From Mycolicibacterium moriokaense (GTDB lineage Bacteria; Actinomycetota; Actinomycetes; Mycobacteriales; Mycobacteriaceae): 64,000 nt of DNA. The notes under the pieces are model-generated. The model ran no database searches and was not told where the DNA came from. It saw only the letters and a list, made by a program, of their open reading frames with translations. Shown here piece by piece: positions 50,654 to 59,501 of the stretch. Within the stretch, counting starts at the first letter, position 1. Every line of letters begins with the position of its first letter. The position numbers and the translations under genes were made by a program. The stretch lies in contig NZ_QJJU01000018.1 in the NCBI RefSeq assembly GCF_003201655.1, positions 1-64,000 of the forward strand, given 5' to 3'.

Positions 50654-51259
50654 TTACTTCGAGTAGAACTCGACGATCAGCTGCTCGGCGAGCGGCACGT
50701 CGATCTGCGCGCGCTCCGGCAGTTGATGCACCAGGATGCGCTGGCGCTCGCCGACAACCTGCAGCCAGCCAGGGATCGGCCGGTCGCCTGCGGTCTCGCG
50801 CGAGACCTCGAAAGGCAGCGTGTTGATCGACTTGTCCTTGATGTCGATGATGTCGTACTGCGACACCCGGTAGCTCGGGATGTCGACCTTGACGCCATTG
50901 ACGGTGAAGTGGCCGTGGCTGACCAGCTGCCGCGCCATCCGGCGGGTGCGAGCCAGGCCAGCGCGGTAGACCACGTTGTCCAGGCGGCTCTCCAGAATGC
51001 GCAGCAGGTTCTCACCCGTCTTGCCGGAGAGACGGTTGGCCTCTTCGTAGTAGCGGCGGAACTGCTTCTCCATCACGCCGTAGGTGAAGCGGGCCTTCTG
51101 CTTCTCCTGCAGCTGCGTGCGGTATTCGCTTTCCTTGACGCGCGCACGGCCGTGCTGGCCGGGCGGGTAAGGACGCTTCTCGAAGGACTGATCGCCGCCG
51201 ACGAGGTCGACGCCGAGGCGACGCGACTTGCGCGTGGCGGGTCCGGTGTAACGAGCCAT
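50654..51259 (-). CDS. rpsD: 30S ribosomal protein S4
   Basis: A 201-residue S4, a primary 16S rRNA binder that nucleates the 30S body. It begins MARYTGPATRKSRRLGVDLVGGD and contains the S4 RNA-binding fold (about 90-150: SRLDNVVYRAGLARTRRMARQLVSHGHFTVNG). It lies 15 bases after rpsK and 77 bases before rpoA. Confidence 0.97.
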   Translation of the reverse strand: MARYTGPATRKSRRLGVDLVGGDQSFEKRPYPPGQHGRARVKESEYRTQLQEKQKARFTYGVMEKQFRRYYEEANRLSGKTGENLLRILESRLDNVVYRAGLARTRRMARQLVSHGHFTVNGVKVDIPSYRVSQYDIIDIKDKSINTLPFEVSRETAGDRPIPGWLQVVGERQRILVHQLPERAQIDVPLAEQLIVEFYSK

Positions 51260-51274
51260 GAGTTCTGGTTCCTC

Positions 51275-51694
51275 CTAGACCCGGCGCCGCTTGGGCGGAC
51301 GGCAGCCGTTGTGCGGCTGCGGGGTGACATCGGAAATTGCGCCAACCTCGAGGCCGGCGGCCTGTAGCGACCGGATAGCGGTCTCGCGGCCCGAACCCGG
51401 GCCCTTCACGAACACGTCGACCTTCTTGACGCCGTGCTCCTGCGCCTTGCGGGCAGCGTTCTCGGCAGCAAGCTGAGCGGCGAACGGCGTCGACTTACGC
51501 GAACCCTTGAAGCCGACGTGGCCCGACGACGCCCACGCGATGACATTGCCCTGCGGGTCGGTGATCGACACGATCGTGTTGTTGAACGTGCTCTTGATGT
51601 GAGCGGCGCCGTGCGGGACGTTCTTCTTTTCCCTGCGGCGGGTCTTCTGCCCCTTCTTGGGGGCAGAGCCTGTTGCCTTCTTTGCGGGTGGCAT
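51275..51694 (-). CDS. rpsK: 30S ribosomal protein S11
   Basis: A 139-residue S11 lining the mRNA exit side of the platform. The Lys-rich N-terminus is followed by HIKSTFNNTIVSITDPQGNVIAWASSGHVGFKGSRKSTPFAAQ and the conserved tail NGCRPPKRRRV. It starts 3 bases after rpsM ends. Confidence 0.98.
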   Translation of the reverse strand: MPPAKKATGSAPKKGQKTRRREKKNVPHGAAHIKSTFNNTIVSITDPQGNVIAWASSGHVGFKGSRKSTPFAAQLAAENAARKAQEHGVKKVDVFVKGPGSGRETAIRSLQAAGLEVGAISDVTPQPHNGCRPPKRRRV

Positions 51695-51697
51695 CGG

Positions 51698-52072
51698 TTA
51701 CCTGGCCTTCTTCTTGCCGGCGATGGTGCGCTTCGGGCCCTTGCGGGTGCGCGCATTGGTCTTGGTCCGCTGGCCGCGCACCGGCAGGCCGCGGCGGTGC
51801 CGCAGGCCCTGGTAGCAGCCGATCTCGATCTTGCGGCGAATGTCGGCCTGTACCTCGCGGCGCAGATCGCCCTCCACCTTGACGTTGCCTTCGATGTAGT
51901 CACGCAGCTGGGTGACCTGATCGTCGGACAGGTCCTTGGTGCGCAGGTTCCGGTCGATGCCGGTGGCTTCCAGGATCTCCTGGGAGCGGGTACGGCCGAT
52001 GCCGTAGATGTAGGTCAGCGCGATCTCCATGCGCTTATCGCGCGGGAGGTCAACGCCCACAAGTCGAGCCAT
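51698..52072 (-). CDS. rpsM: 30S ribosomal protein S13
   Basis: A 124-residue S13 in the 30S head that contacts P-site tRNA and L5. It begins MARLVGVDLPRDKRMEIALTYIYGIG and ends in the basic KGPKRTIAGKKKAR tail. The ATG at 52072 fits the family start; an ATG three codons earlier is less likely. It lies 166 bases after rpmJ, behind two stable hairpins. Confidence 0.97.
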   Translation of the reverse strand: MARLVGVDLPRDKRMEIALTYIYGIGRTRSQEILEATGIDRNLRTKDLSDDQVTQLRDYIEGNVKVEGDLRREVQADIRRKIEIGCYQGLRHRRGLPVRGQRTKTNARTRKGPKRTIAGKKKAR

Positions 52073-52115
52073 GTGTGCCATTCCTTCATGTGCGGAGGTC
52101 TTGTCCCAGCCCGTT

Positions 52116-52150
52116 CCCGCCCCTGGCGGGGTTCGGCCTCCGTGCCGAAC
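52116..52150 (-). promoter_or_regulatory. Two adjoining hairpins in the rpmJ-rpsM leader
   Basis: CCCGCC-CCT-GGCGGG (52116-52130) and GTTCGGC-CTCCGT-GCCGAAC (52131-52150) are perfect stems placed back to back in the 166-base gap before rpsM, 44 bases upstream of its start codon. No U-tract follows, so a regulatory or processing structure is more likely than a terminator. Confidence 0.5.
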
Positions 52151-52238
52151 GTCGTCGAGCGGCGTATCCGCTCAGTGGTACTGGGATTTCATCATTCAGT
52201 TGTCTAGATGGTTGGCCAAGTTCTTGACGAAGCCCTGA

Positions 52239-52352
52239 CTAACCTTGTCTTTGCTTGTGGCGCGGATCGGAGCAGATCACCATGACCCGCCCATGCCGGC
52301 GGATCACCCTGCACTTATCGCAAATGGGCTTGACGCTCGGGTTCACCTTCAC
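52239..52352 (-). CDS. rpmJ: 50S ribosomal protein L36
   Basis: A 37-residue L36 read from GTG 52352 to TAG 52239: [14 protein letters not shown], then a basic middle, then [13 protein letters not shown]. Cys11, Cys14, Cys27 and His32 form the zinc site, so this is the zinc-containing (C+) form. It lies 26 bases after infA and 166 bases before rpsM, the usual infA-rpmJ-rpsM order. Confidence 0.95.
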
Positions 52353-52378
52353 GGCTTTGTCGATCCTGTTCTGTGTAG

Positions 52379-52600
52379 TTACTTGTACCGATAAACAATG
52401 CGGCCCCGGGAGAGGTCGTAGGGAGACAACTCCACAACGACGCGGTCCTCGGGCAGGATGCGGATGTAGTGCTGCCGCATCTTGCCGCTGATGTGGGCAA
52501 GAACCTTGTGTCCGTTCTCCAGCTCAATGCGGAACATCGCATTGGGCAGGGGCTCGACCACGCGGCCCTCGACCTCGATGGCACCGTCTTTCTTGGCCAT
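52379..52600 (-). CDS. infA: Translation initiation factor IF-1
   Basis: A 73-residue OB-fold protein that binds the 30S A site during initiation. The sequence [39 protein letters not shown]... to [10 protein letters not shown] is nearly invariant in mycobacteria. It is the first gene of the leftward ribosomal operon; TAGTAT (minus strand, 52736-52731) is a possible -10 box ~130 bases upstream, implying a long leader. Confidence 0.98.
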
Positions 52601-52854
52601 ATCCTCCGTTGTCCCTGATCGTTGGCACAGCATTACCCGACTACAAAACGTGAGCCAGTGGACAGAAATTCCAGCAATTCCATGGACATGGGGCACGCAA
52701 GAGCCGGCGCGGATGCCGCACCGTTGATCCATACTACCTGTTCGGGCGTCCACCCCAAAATCATCGAACGCGCAGCTCATGGGCGGAGGCTGCGTCCGCA
52801 ACGGAGCTCTAGGCCGACGGCTATATCCGCTAGACGAAGGGCGCATACTTATAG

Positions 52855-54555
52855 GTGATGACTGGTCCCACCCCCCAGCCCCGAAAACCCGTAATTCTGA
52901 CCGTTGACGACGACCCCGCGGTATCGCGCGCCGTCGCCAGGGATCTGCGTCGCCACTACGGCGAGAGATACCGCATCGTGCGCGCCGAATCGGGCCCCGA
53001 TGCCCTGCAGACACTGCACGAACTCAAGCTGCGCGGCGACACGGTCGCGGTGTTCGTTGCCGACTACCGGATGCCGCAGATGAGCGGCATTGAGTTCCTC
53101 GAAGAGGCTATGGACACCTACCCCCTCGCCCGCCGTGTGCTGCTGACGGCATACGCCGACACGCATGCGGCAATCGACGCCATCAACGTCGTCGACCTGG
53201 ATCACTACCTGCTCAAGCCGTGGGATCCGCCAGAGGAGAAGCTCTACCCGGTGATCGACGGGCTCCTCGAGGAATGGCACGCGACCGGCGACCGGGCCAT
53301 TCCACACACCAAGGTGATCGGGCATCGCTGGAATGAGCGGTCCTGGGCGGTGCGTCAGTTCCTGGCCCGCAACCAGCATTCGTTCCGCTCGTTCATGGCC
53401 GACGAGGCGAAGGGCAAGCAGCTGCTCGACGCGGCGGGCCTTGACGGCTATCAGCTCCCGGTCGTCATCACCGAGCAGGGCGAGACACTGGTCGAGCCGA
53501 CGGACACCGAGCTGGCCTCGATGCTGGGCCTTTCGACAAACCCGTCGATGGAGATGTACGAACTCGCCGTTATCGGCGGCGGACCTGCAGGGCTCGCGGC
53601 CGCGGTGTACGGCGCGTCCGAGGGCCTGAAAACCGTGCTGATCGAGGAGACGACCACGGGGGGCCAGGCCGGGCGCAGCTCCAGGATCGAGAACTACCTC
53701 GGCTTTCCCACCGGCGTCTCGGGCGCGGAGCTGACCACGTCGGCGCGCCGGCAGGCCGAGCGCTTCGGCGCCGAGGTGATCACCACCCGCAAGGCGGTCA
53801 GGCTGCAGGCCGGGGACAGCGGCACCGCGCGCACGATCGATTTCGAGGACGGCGGCAGCGTCAGCGCCCAGGCCGTCATCCTCGCCACCGGCGTCGAATA
53901 CCGGCAGTTGCAGGTGACCGGGTGCTGGGACGACCCGGACAACCCCGCATGCAACTACGTGGGTCGCGGCGTCTTTTATGGCGCGTCCGTCTCCGACTCC
54001 TCGGAGTGCAAGGGCGAGGACGTGTACATCGTTGGCGGTGCGAACTCGGCGGGGCAGGCGGCGATGTTCATGTCGCGCACGGCGAAATCGGTGACGATGC
54101 TCGTGCGCGGCCCATCGCTGGAGACGTCGATGTCGTACTACCTGATCCAGCAGATCGAGAAAAACGACAACATCACCGTCCGCACCTGTACCGAAGTGGT
54201 CGACACACTCGGCGAGGAGGACCACCTCACCGGCCTTGTGTTGCTCGACAGGCAGTCAGGCGAGAAGGAGACCGTGACGTCCGACCGGCTGTGCTGCTTC
54301 ATCGGCGCCGAGCCGCGCACCGAATGGCTGGACGTGATTGCCAAGGACGACCACGGATTCATCCTGTCCGGCCCCGACCTCAGGGAGGTCAGCGGTTGGT
54401 CGCTGGAGCGTCCGCCGCATCACTTGGAAACAAGTGTGCCCGGTGTGTTTGTTGCAGGGGATGTGCGTGCCGAGTCAGCCAAAAGGGTGGCCGCCGCCGT
54501 CGGCGAAGGGTCGATGGCGGTGATGTTGGTGCACCGGTATTTGGCCGAGGCCTAG
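52855..54555 (+). CDS. Response regulator fused to a thioredoxin reductase-like FAD oxidoreductase
   Basis: A 566-residue two-module protein. The receiver domain (about 12-135) has acidic DDD (18-20), phospho-acceptor Asp70 in VADYRMP, Thr98 and Lys121. A thioredoxin-like stretch (~150-225) follows. The C-terminal half (~233-560) is a pyridine nucleotide-disulfide flavoprotein: [13 protein letters not shown] for [17 protein letters not shown] for NAD(P)H, and [23 protein letters not shown]. The CxxC redox pair of thioredoxin reductase is absent; only one Cys is nearby (SSEC). It lies 6 bases before a histidine kinase gene. GTG 52855 or ATG 52858; little leader. Confidence 0.9.
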
Positions 54556-54561
54556 GAGCGG

Positions 54562-56052
54562 ATGATGGGCGATTCAAACACGTGTCTGCCTGACGAACTG
54601 CGGACGCTGTTTCTCTTCGAGGCGCTGTCGGACGAGCAGCTTCAGGTGCTGTGCGACCACGGGCACATCCAGAGCTTCGAACCGGGGCCGGTCTGCACCG
54701 AGGGCGATCCTGCGACCTGCTTGTACGTCTTGCTCGACGGCGAGTTGGTGATGTCGAAGCGCTCGGGAGGCGTGGACATCGAGACCAACCGCACCTCGCA
54801 GCGCGGCGTGTACTGCGGAGCCTGGTCGGCGTACATACCCGACCAGGAACAGCTCTACATGGCATCGGTGCGGGTGACAAAGCCGTCGCGGTTCTTCGTG
54901 CTGGACGCGGACGCGTTCGCCATGTTCATGAAATCGCAGTTCCCCATGGCCGTACACCTTCTCGAAGGACACTTGGTCGGTGGGCGGCGGTATGACCAGA
55001 TCATCGGCCAGCGCGAGAAGCTGCTGGCGCTGGGCCAGTTGTCGGCCGGGCTCACCCACCAGCTGAACAACCCGGCCGCGGCGACAGCACGGGCCGTCGC
55101 CGACCTGCGCGAGAAGGTCGCTGGTATGCGACACAAGCTGGCGATGCTGGCCGACGGCAAGTTCAGCCCCGAGGCGTTGCGCGTGCTGGTCAGCATTCAG
55201 GAGGAAGTCGCCGAGCAGGTCGCAAAGTCCAAGTCCGTCGAACTGAACGCTCTCGAAACATCCGATCGCGAGGAGCAGATCGGCGACTGGCTCGAGGACC
55301 GCGACATCGTCGGTGCATGGGAATACGCACCGACATTCGTAGACGCCGGACTGGACATCGACTGGCTCGAACGCGTCTCGGCATCCGTCGATGAAGTCGA
55401 CGCGACGGCGTCGTTGCAGGGCGCCATCGGTTGGCTGCGCTACACCATCGAGACCGAGCTGTTGATGAACCAGATCGCAGAGGCCAGCAAGCGGATCTCG
55501 GCGCTGCTGGCCGGGGCCAAGCAATACTCTCAGATGGACCGCGCGGAGTATCAGAGCGCCGACGTCCACGACCTTCTGAAGAGCACGATCATGATGTTCG
55601 GCGACAAGTTCGGCAAGGACGGCACGGTCAAGCTGGTCAAGGACACCGACCACACGCTGCCCGAATTGCTTTGCTACCCAGGCGATCTCAACCAAGTCTG
55701 GACGAACATCATCGACAACGCGATTCAAGCGATGGACGGACACGGCACGCTGACGTTGCGCACGATGCGCGAAAACGAAGAGATGATTCGCGTCGAGATC
55801 TGCGACGACGGTCCAGGCATTCCCGCGGACATCATCGAGAACGTCTTCAACCCGTTCTTCACCACGAAGCCGTTCGGCGAGGGCACCGGCCTCGGCCTGG
55901 ATCTGGCTCGCCGGATCGTCGTGGAGAAGCACCACGGCGATCTGCGCGTGCAGTCCGAGCCGGGGCACACGAAGTTCATCGTCCTGCTGCCACTGGTGGC
56001 GCCTGCGCCCGAATTGCCAACACCGATCGAACTTCCAGCCACCTCCGAATAG
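54562..56052 (+). CDS. Histidine kinase with CRP-like cyclic-nucleotide-binding input domain
   Basis: A 496-residue soluble sensor kinase. The N-terminal cNMP-binding-like beta roll (about 14-135; PGPVCTEGDPATCLYVLLDGELVM) is followed by a dimerisation helix with His166 in LSAGLTHQLNNPAAA, a ~200-residue helical region, and the HATPase domain (~365-485) with NIIDNAIQAMDGHG, CDDGPGIP and GTGLGLDLARRIV. The usual phosphate-binding cassette of cAMP sites is not evident, so the ligand is open. It is surely the partner of the preceding receiver-oxidoreductase. Confidence 0.9.
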   Translation: MMGDSNTCLPDELRTLFLFEALSDEQLQVLCDHGHIQSFEPGPVCTEGDPATCLYVLLDGELVMSKRSGGVDIETNRTSQRGVYCGAWSAYIPDQEQLYMASVRVTKPSRFFVLDADAFAMFMKSQFPMAVHLLEGHLVGGRRYDQIIGQREKLLALGQLSAGLTHQLNNPAAATARAVADLREKVAGMRHKLAMLADGKFSPEALRVLVSIQEEVAEQVAKSKSVELNALETSDREEQIGDWLEDRDIVGAWEYAPTFVDAGLDIDWLERVSASVDEVDATASLQGAIGWLRYTIETELLMNQIAEASKRISALLAGAKQYSQMDRAEYQSADVHDLLKSTIMMFGDKFGKDGTVKLVKDTDHTLPELLCYPGDLNQVWTNIIDNAIQAMDGHGTLTLRTMRENEEMIRVEICDDGPGIPADIIENVFNPFFTTKPFGEGTGLGLDLARRIVVEKHHGDLRVQSEPGHTKFIVLLPLVAPAPELPTPIELPATSE

Positions 56053-56091
56053 CCAGGAATAGCCACCGCATCGCCGCGGGTTGGAGGACAC

Positions 56092-56937
56092 ATGACCAAA
56101 CCCAATCTCGGCAAGTTCGGCGTGTTCGGCCACCATGATCTGTGGCGGCAGGTGTCCCCTGAGCAGCTTCAGGAAATCGAGTCCCTTGGCTACGGCGCCG
56201 TTTGGGCGGGCGGCTCGCCGGCCGCGGACCTGTCGTGGGTGGACCCCATCCTCGACGCTACGACGACGTTGCAGCTGGCCACCGGGATCGTCAACATATG
56301 GACCGCCGATGCCGGACCCGTCGCCGAGTCCTTCCACCGCATCGACAAGGCCTACCCGGGACGCTTCCTGTTGGGCATCGGCGTCGGTCACCCCGAGGCG
56401 GGCCACGAATACAAGAAGCCGTACGACGCGCTGACCGAGTACCTGGACGCGCTGGACCAACACGGCGTGCCGAAGGATCGCCGGGTGGTCGCCGCGCTCG
56501 GCCCGCAGGTGCTGAAGCTTTCGGCGCGCCGGAGCGCCGGTGCACACCCGTATCTGACGACACCCGAGCACACCGCCCAAGCACGCAAGCTCATCGGGCC
56601 CGAGGCGTTCATCGCCCCCGAGCACAAGGTGGTGCTGACCACCGACGCGGAGAAGGCGCGCACCGTTGGCCGCAAGGCGCTCGAGATTTACCTCAACCTG
56701 ACGAACTACCTCAACAGCTGGAAACGGCTGGGCTTCACCGACGAAGACGTCGCCAAGCCTGGCAGCGATCGCCTGGTTGACGCGGTGGTCGCGTACGGCA
56801 CGACGGACGCCATCGCGGCGCGGCTGAAGGAACACCTGGCGGCAGGCGCCGACCACGTGCCGGTGCAGGTACTCACCTCACCTGACAAGCTCGTACCGGC
56901 ACTTGCCGAATTGGCCGGTCCGCTCGGCCACGACTGA
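56092..56937 (+). CDS. LLM-class F420-dependent oxidoreductase (Rv3463-like)
   Basis: A 281-residue luciferase-like enzyme: GKFGVFGHHDLWRQVSPEQLQEIESLGYGAVWAGGSPAADL, ATGIVNIWTADAGPVAESFHRIDKAYPGRFLLGIGVGHPE. It matches the TIGR03620-type family and Rv3463, which lies next to infA/rml genes in M. tuberculosis. The reaction is unknown. It starts 39 bases after the kinase gene and may be cotranscribed; the next gene is its tandem paralogue. Confidence 0.87.
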   Translation: MTKPNLGKFGVFGHHDLWRQVSPEQLQEIESLGYGAVWAGGSPAADLSWVDPILDATTTLQLATGIVNIWTADAGPVAESFHRIDKAYPGRFLLGIGVGHPEAGHEYKKPYDALTEYLDALDQHGVPKDRRVVAALGPQVLKLSARRSAGAHPYLTTPEHTAQARKLIGPEAFIAPEHKVVLTTDAEKARTVGRKALEIYLNLTNYLNSWKRLGFTDEDVAKPGSDRLVDAVVAYGTTDAIAARLKEHLAAGADHVPVQVLTSPDKLVPALAELAGPLGHD

Positions 56938-56959
56938 ACGTCCAACCGAAGGAACCGCG

Positions 56960-57808
56960 ATGACTGAACTCAAGCCTGGGCTCGGCCGCTACGGCGTCTG
57001 GACATTCGGGGCGGTCAAGCCCCAGCAGGCCGTCGAGATCGAGAAGCTGGGCTACGGCGCGGTTTGGGTTGGCGGGTCGCCCGCAGGCGACTTGAACTAC
57101 GTCGAGCCGATCCTCGAGCGCACCGACACGCTTCAGGTGGCCACCGGCATCATCAACGTCTGGACAGCGCCTGCGAAACAGGTGGCGGAGGCGTATCACC
57201 GCATTGAGGACGCGTACCCCGGCCGGTTCCTGCTCGGCATCGGCATCGGCCATCCCGAACACACCGACGAGTACCGCAAGCCCTACGACGTGCTGGTGGA
57301 GTACCTGGACGTGCTCGATGAAGAGTGCGTGCCGACCAGCCGCCGGGTCGTCGCGGCGCTGGGACCGAAGGTGCTCAAGCTGTCGGCGCAGCGCAGCGCG
57401 GGCGCGCACCCGTACCTGACGACGCCGGAACACACCGCTCAGGCCCGCGAGGTCATCGGCAACTCGGTGTTCCTTGCGACGGAGCACAAGGTGGTGCTGT
57501 CGACGGATGCCGACCAGGCACGGGCCATCGGCCGCGACACCGTCGACTTCTATCTGAACCTGTCCAATTACCTGAACAACTGGAAGAGGCTGGGCTTCAC
57601 CGACGAGGACATCGCCAAACCGGGCAGCGACAAGCTGATCGACGCGGTCGTCGCACACGGCACGGCCGACGACATCGCCAAGCGGCTTGGCGAGCATCTG
57701 GACGCAGGCGCCGATCACGTGACGATTCAGGTACTTGGTGGCTGGGACAAGCTGATCCCGACGCTGACCGAACTGGCAGGACCGCTCGGTCTGACATCCA
57801 AGGCGTGA
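56960..57808 (+). CDS. LLM-class F420-dependent oxidoreductase, tandem paralogue
   Basis: A 282-residue paralogue of the preceding enzyme with the same layout (GRYGVWTFGAVKPQQAVEIEKLGYGAVWVGGSPAGDL, then AHPYLTTPEHTAQAREVIG) and long stretches of identity, such as NWKRLGFTDED-AKPGSD. It begins 22 bases downstream with GAAGGAA before the ATG. A tandem duplication of the single Rv3463-like gene is the simplest origin. Confidence 0.87.
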   Translation: MTELKPGLGRYGVWTFGAVKPQQAVEIEKLGYGAVWVGGSPAGDLNYVEPILERTDTLQVATGIINVWTAPAKQVAEAYHRIEDAYPGRFLLGIGIGHPEHTDEYRKPYDVLVEYLDVLDEECVPTSRRVVAALGPKVLKLSAQRSAGAHPYLTTPEHTAQAREVIGNSVFLATEHKVVLSTDADQARAIGRDTVDFYLNLSNYLNNWKRLGFTDEDIAKPGSDKLIDAVVAHGTADDIAKRLGEHLDAGADHVTIQVLGGWDKLIPTLTELAGPLGLTSKA

Positions 57809-57918
57809 CCATACGTCCATCGCGTCCGGCGCCGTCAACAAATGATGACGCTCCCCGGTCGAATGCCTTGCACCTCAGTTTGACGGGGCGACCGGTCCGT
57901 GCCCGCTAGGGTTTGAGC

Positions 57919-58905
57919 ATGCGGTTGCTGGTCACAGGCGGCGCGGGGTTCATCGGCGCCAACTTCGTGCGTTCTGCGGTGGGCGACCATGCGGTGACGG
58001 TGCTGGATGCGCTGACCTATGCGGGTAGCCGTGAATCGCTGGCCCCGGTCGAGCACGACGTCCGCCTTGTGCAGGGCGATATCACCGACGCAGAGTTGGT
58101 GTCCAAGCTCGTGGCCGAGGCCGACGCCGTCGTGCATTTCGCAGCGGAAACCCATGTGGACAACGCGCTCGCCAATCCCGAGCCGTTTCTGCAAGCCAAC
58201 GTCGTCGGCACGTTCACCGTGTTGGAAGCGGTGCGCGCCCATGGTGTGCGGTTGCACCACGTGTCCACCGACGAGGTGTACGGCGACCTCGAACTGGGCT
58301 CGCCGCAGCGGTTCACCGAATCGACGCCGTACAACCCATCGAGCCCGTACTCGGCGACGAAGGCAGCGGCCGACATGCTTGTCCGCGCGTGGGTGCGGTC
58401 CTACGGCGTGGCCGCGACGATCTCGAACTGCTCCAACAACTACGGGCCGTATCAACACGTGGAGAAGTTCATTCCGCGCCAGATCACCAACGTGCTGACC
58501 GGGCGGCGGCCCAAGCTGTACGGCTCCGGCGCGAACGTCCGTGACTGGATCCATGTCGACGACCACAACAGCGCGGTGTGGCGGATTCTCACCGACGGCC
58601 AGGTCGGTCGCACGTACCTCATTGGTGCGGAAGGAGAACGGGACAACCTGTCGGTGCTGCGGACAATCCTGCGACTGATGGGCCGTGAGCCCGACGACTT
58701 CGACCATGTCACCGACCGCGCCGGGCATGACCTGCGGTATGCGATCGACCCGTCGCCGCTGTACAACGAGTTGGGCTGGGGTCCAAAGCACACCGACTTC
58801 GACGAAGGTCTGTGTGCCACCATCGAGTGGTATCGCGACAACGAATCCTGGTGGGGCCCACTGAAAGACGCGGTCGAGGCCGGCTACCAGGAACGTGGCC
58901 AGTGA
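57919..58905 (+). CDS. rmlB: dTDP-glucose 4,6-dehydratase
   Basis: A 328-residue extended SDR that makes dTDP-4-keto-6-deoxyglucose from dTDP-glucose. It has GGAGFIGANF for NAD, the STDEVYGDL active-site segment and the SPYSATKAAADMLV catalytic YxxxK. It provides the precursor of rhamnose linking arabinogalactan to peptidoglycan in mycobacteria (Rv3464). The ATG at 57919 fits the family start MRLLVTGGAG. Its stop overlaps rmlC as GTGA. Confidence 0.96.
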   Translation: MRLLVTGGAGFIGANFVRSAVGDHAVTVLDALTYAGSRESLAPVEHDVRLVQGDITDAELVSKLVAEADAVVHFAAETHVDNALANPEPFLQANVVGTFTVLEAVRAHGVRLHHVSTDEVYGDLELGSPQRFTESTPYNPSSPYSATKAAADMLVRAWVRSYGVAATISNCSNNYGPYQHVEKFIPRQITNVLTGRRPKLYGSGANVRDWIHVDDHNSAVWRILTDGQVGRTYLIGAEGERDNLSVLRTILRLMGREPDDFDHVTDRAGHDLRYAIDPSPLYNELGWGPKHTDFDEGLCATIEWYRDNESWWGPLKDAVEAGYQERGQ

Positions 58906-59501
58906 AGGTTCGCGAACTCGCCGTCCCCGGCGCGTGGGAGATCACACCACAGGTGCGCACCGACCAGCGCGGCCTGTTCTTCGAATGGTTCACCGATTCG
59001 TCGTTCACCGAATTCGCCGGACACAGTCTCGATATGCGGCAGGCCAACTGTTCGGTGTCGTCAGCGGGTGTGCTGCGCGGCGTGCACTTCGCACAGGTTC
59101 CGCCGAGCCAGGCGAAGTACGTCACGTGCCTGCGCGGTTCGGTGTTCGACGTGGTCGTCGACATTCGGGTCGGTTCACCGACATTCGGGAAGTGGGACGC
59201 GGTGGTGCTCGATGACCGGCATCGTTCGGTTTACCTCTCCGAGGGCCTCGGCCACGCTTTCCTTGCGCTGGAAGATGATTCGACAGTGATGTACCTGTGC
59301 TCGGCGGCCTACGCCCCCGATCGCGAACACACCATCAACCCGCTCGACCCGACGCTGGATATCGCCTGGCCTGCTGTGGACGGCGAGCCGATCATTTCGG
59401 ACCGGGACCGCGAGGCACCCACGCTGGCGCAGGTTCAGGCCGCGGGTCTGCTGCCGACGTGGGACCAAACCCGCGCATTCATCGAAGAGCTGCGCGGCTA
59501 G
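58902..59501 (+). CDS. rmlC: dTDP-4-dehydrorhamnose 3,5-epimerase
   Basis: A 199-residue cupin epimerase, the third step to dTDP-L-rhamnose. It shows VPGAWEITPQVRTDQRGLFFEWF, SVSSAGVLRGVHFAQ with the catalytic His, QAKYVTCLRGSVFDVVVDIRVGSPTFGKW and LSEGLGHAFLAL. It starts at GTG 58902 overlapping the rmlB stop by 4 bases. Its 3' end overlaps the opposing hydrolase by 23 bases. Confidence 0.96.
   Translation: MKVRELAVPGAWEITPQVRTDQRGLFFEWFTDSSFTEFAGHSLDMRQANCSVSSAGVLRGVHFAQVPPSQAKYVTCLRGSVFDVVVDIRVGSPTFGKWDAVVLDDRHRSVYLSEGLGHAFLALEDDSTVMYLCSAAYAPDREHTINPLDPTLDIAWPAVDGEPIISDRDREAPTLAQVQAAGLLPTWDQTRAFIEELRG

Noticed and set aside
52855..54555. Naming the receiver-fusion protein thioredoxin reductase (trxB)
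   Set aside because: The fold fits but the CxxC redox pair is missing, so thioredoxin reduction by the usual mechanism is not supported.
54574..56856. A 760-codon open frame on the minus strand opposite the kinase and the first F420 oxidoreductase
   Set aside because: It is the mirror of two clear plus-strand genes in high-GC DNA, has no family resemblance, and spans the gap between them only by chance.
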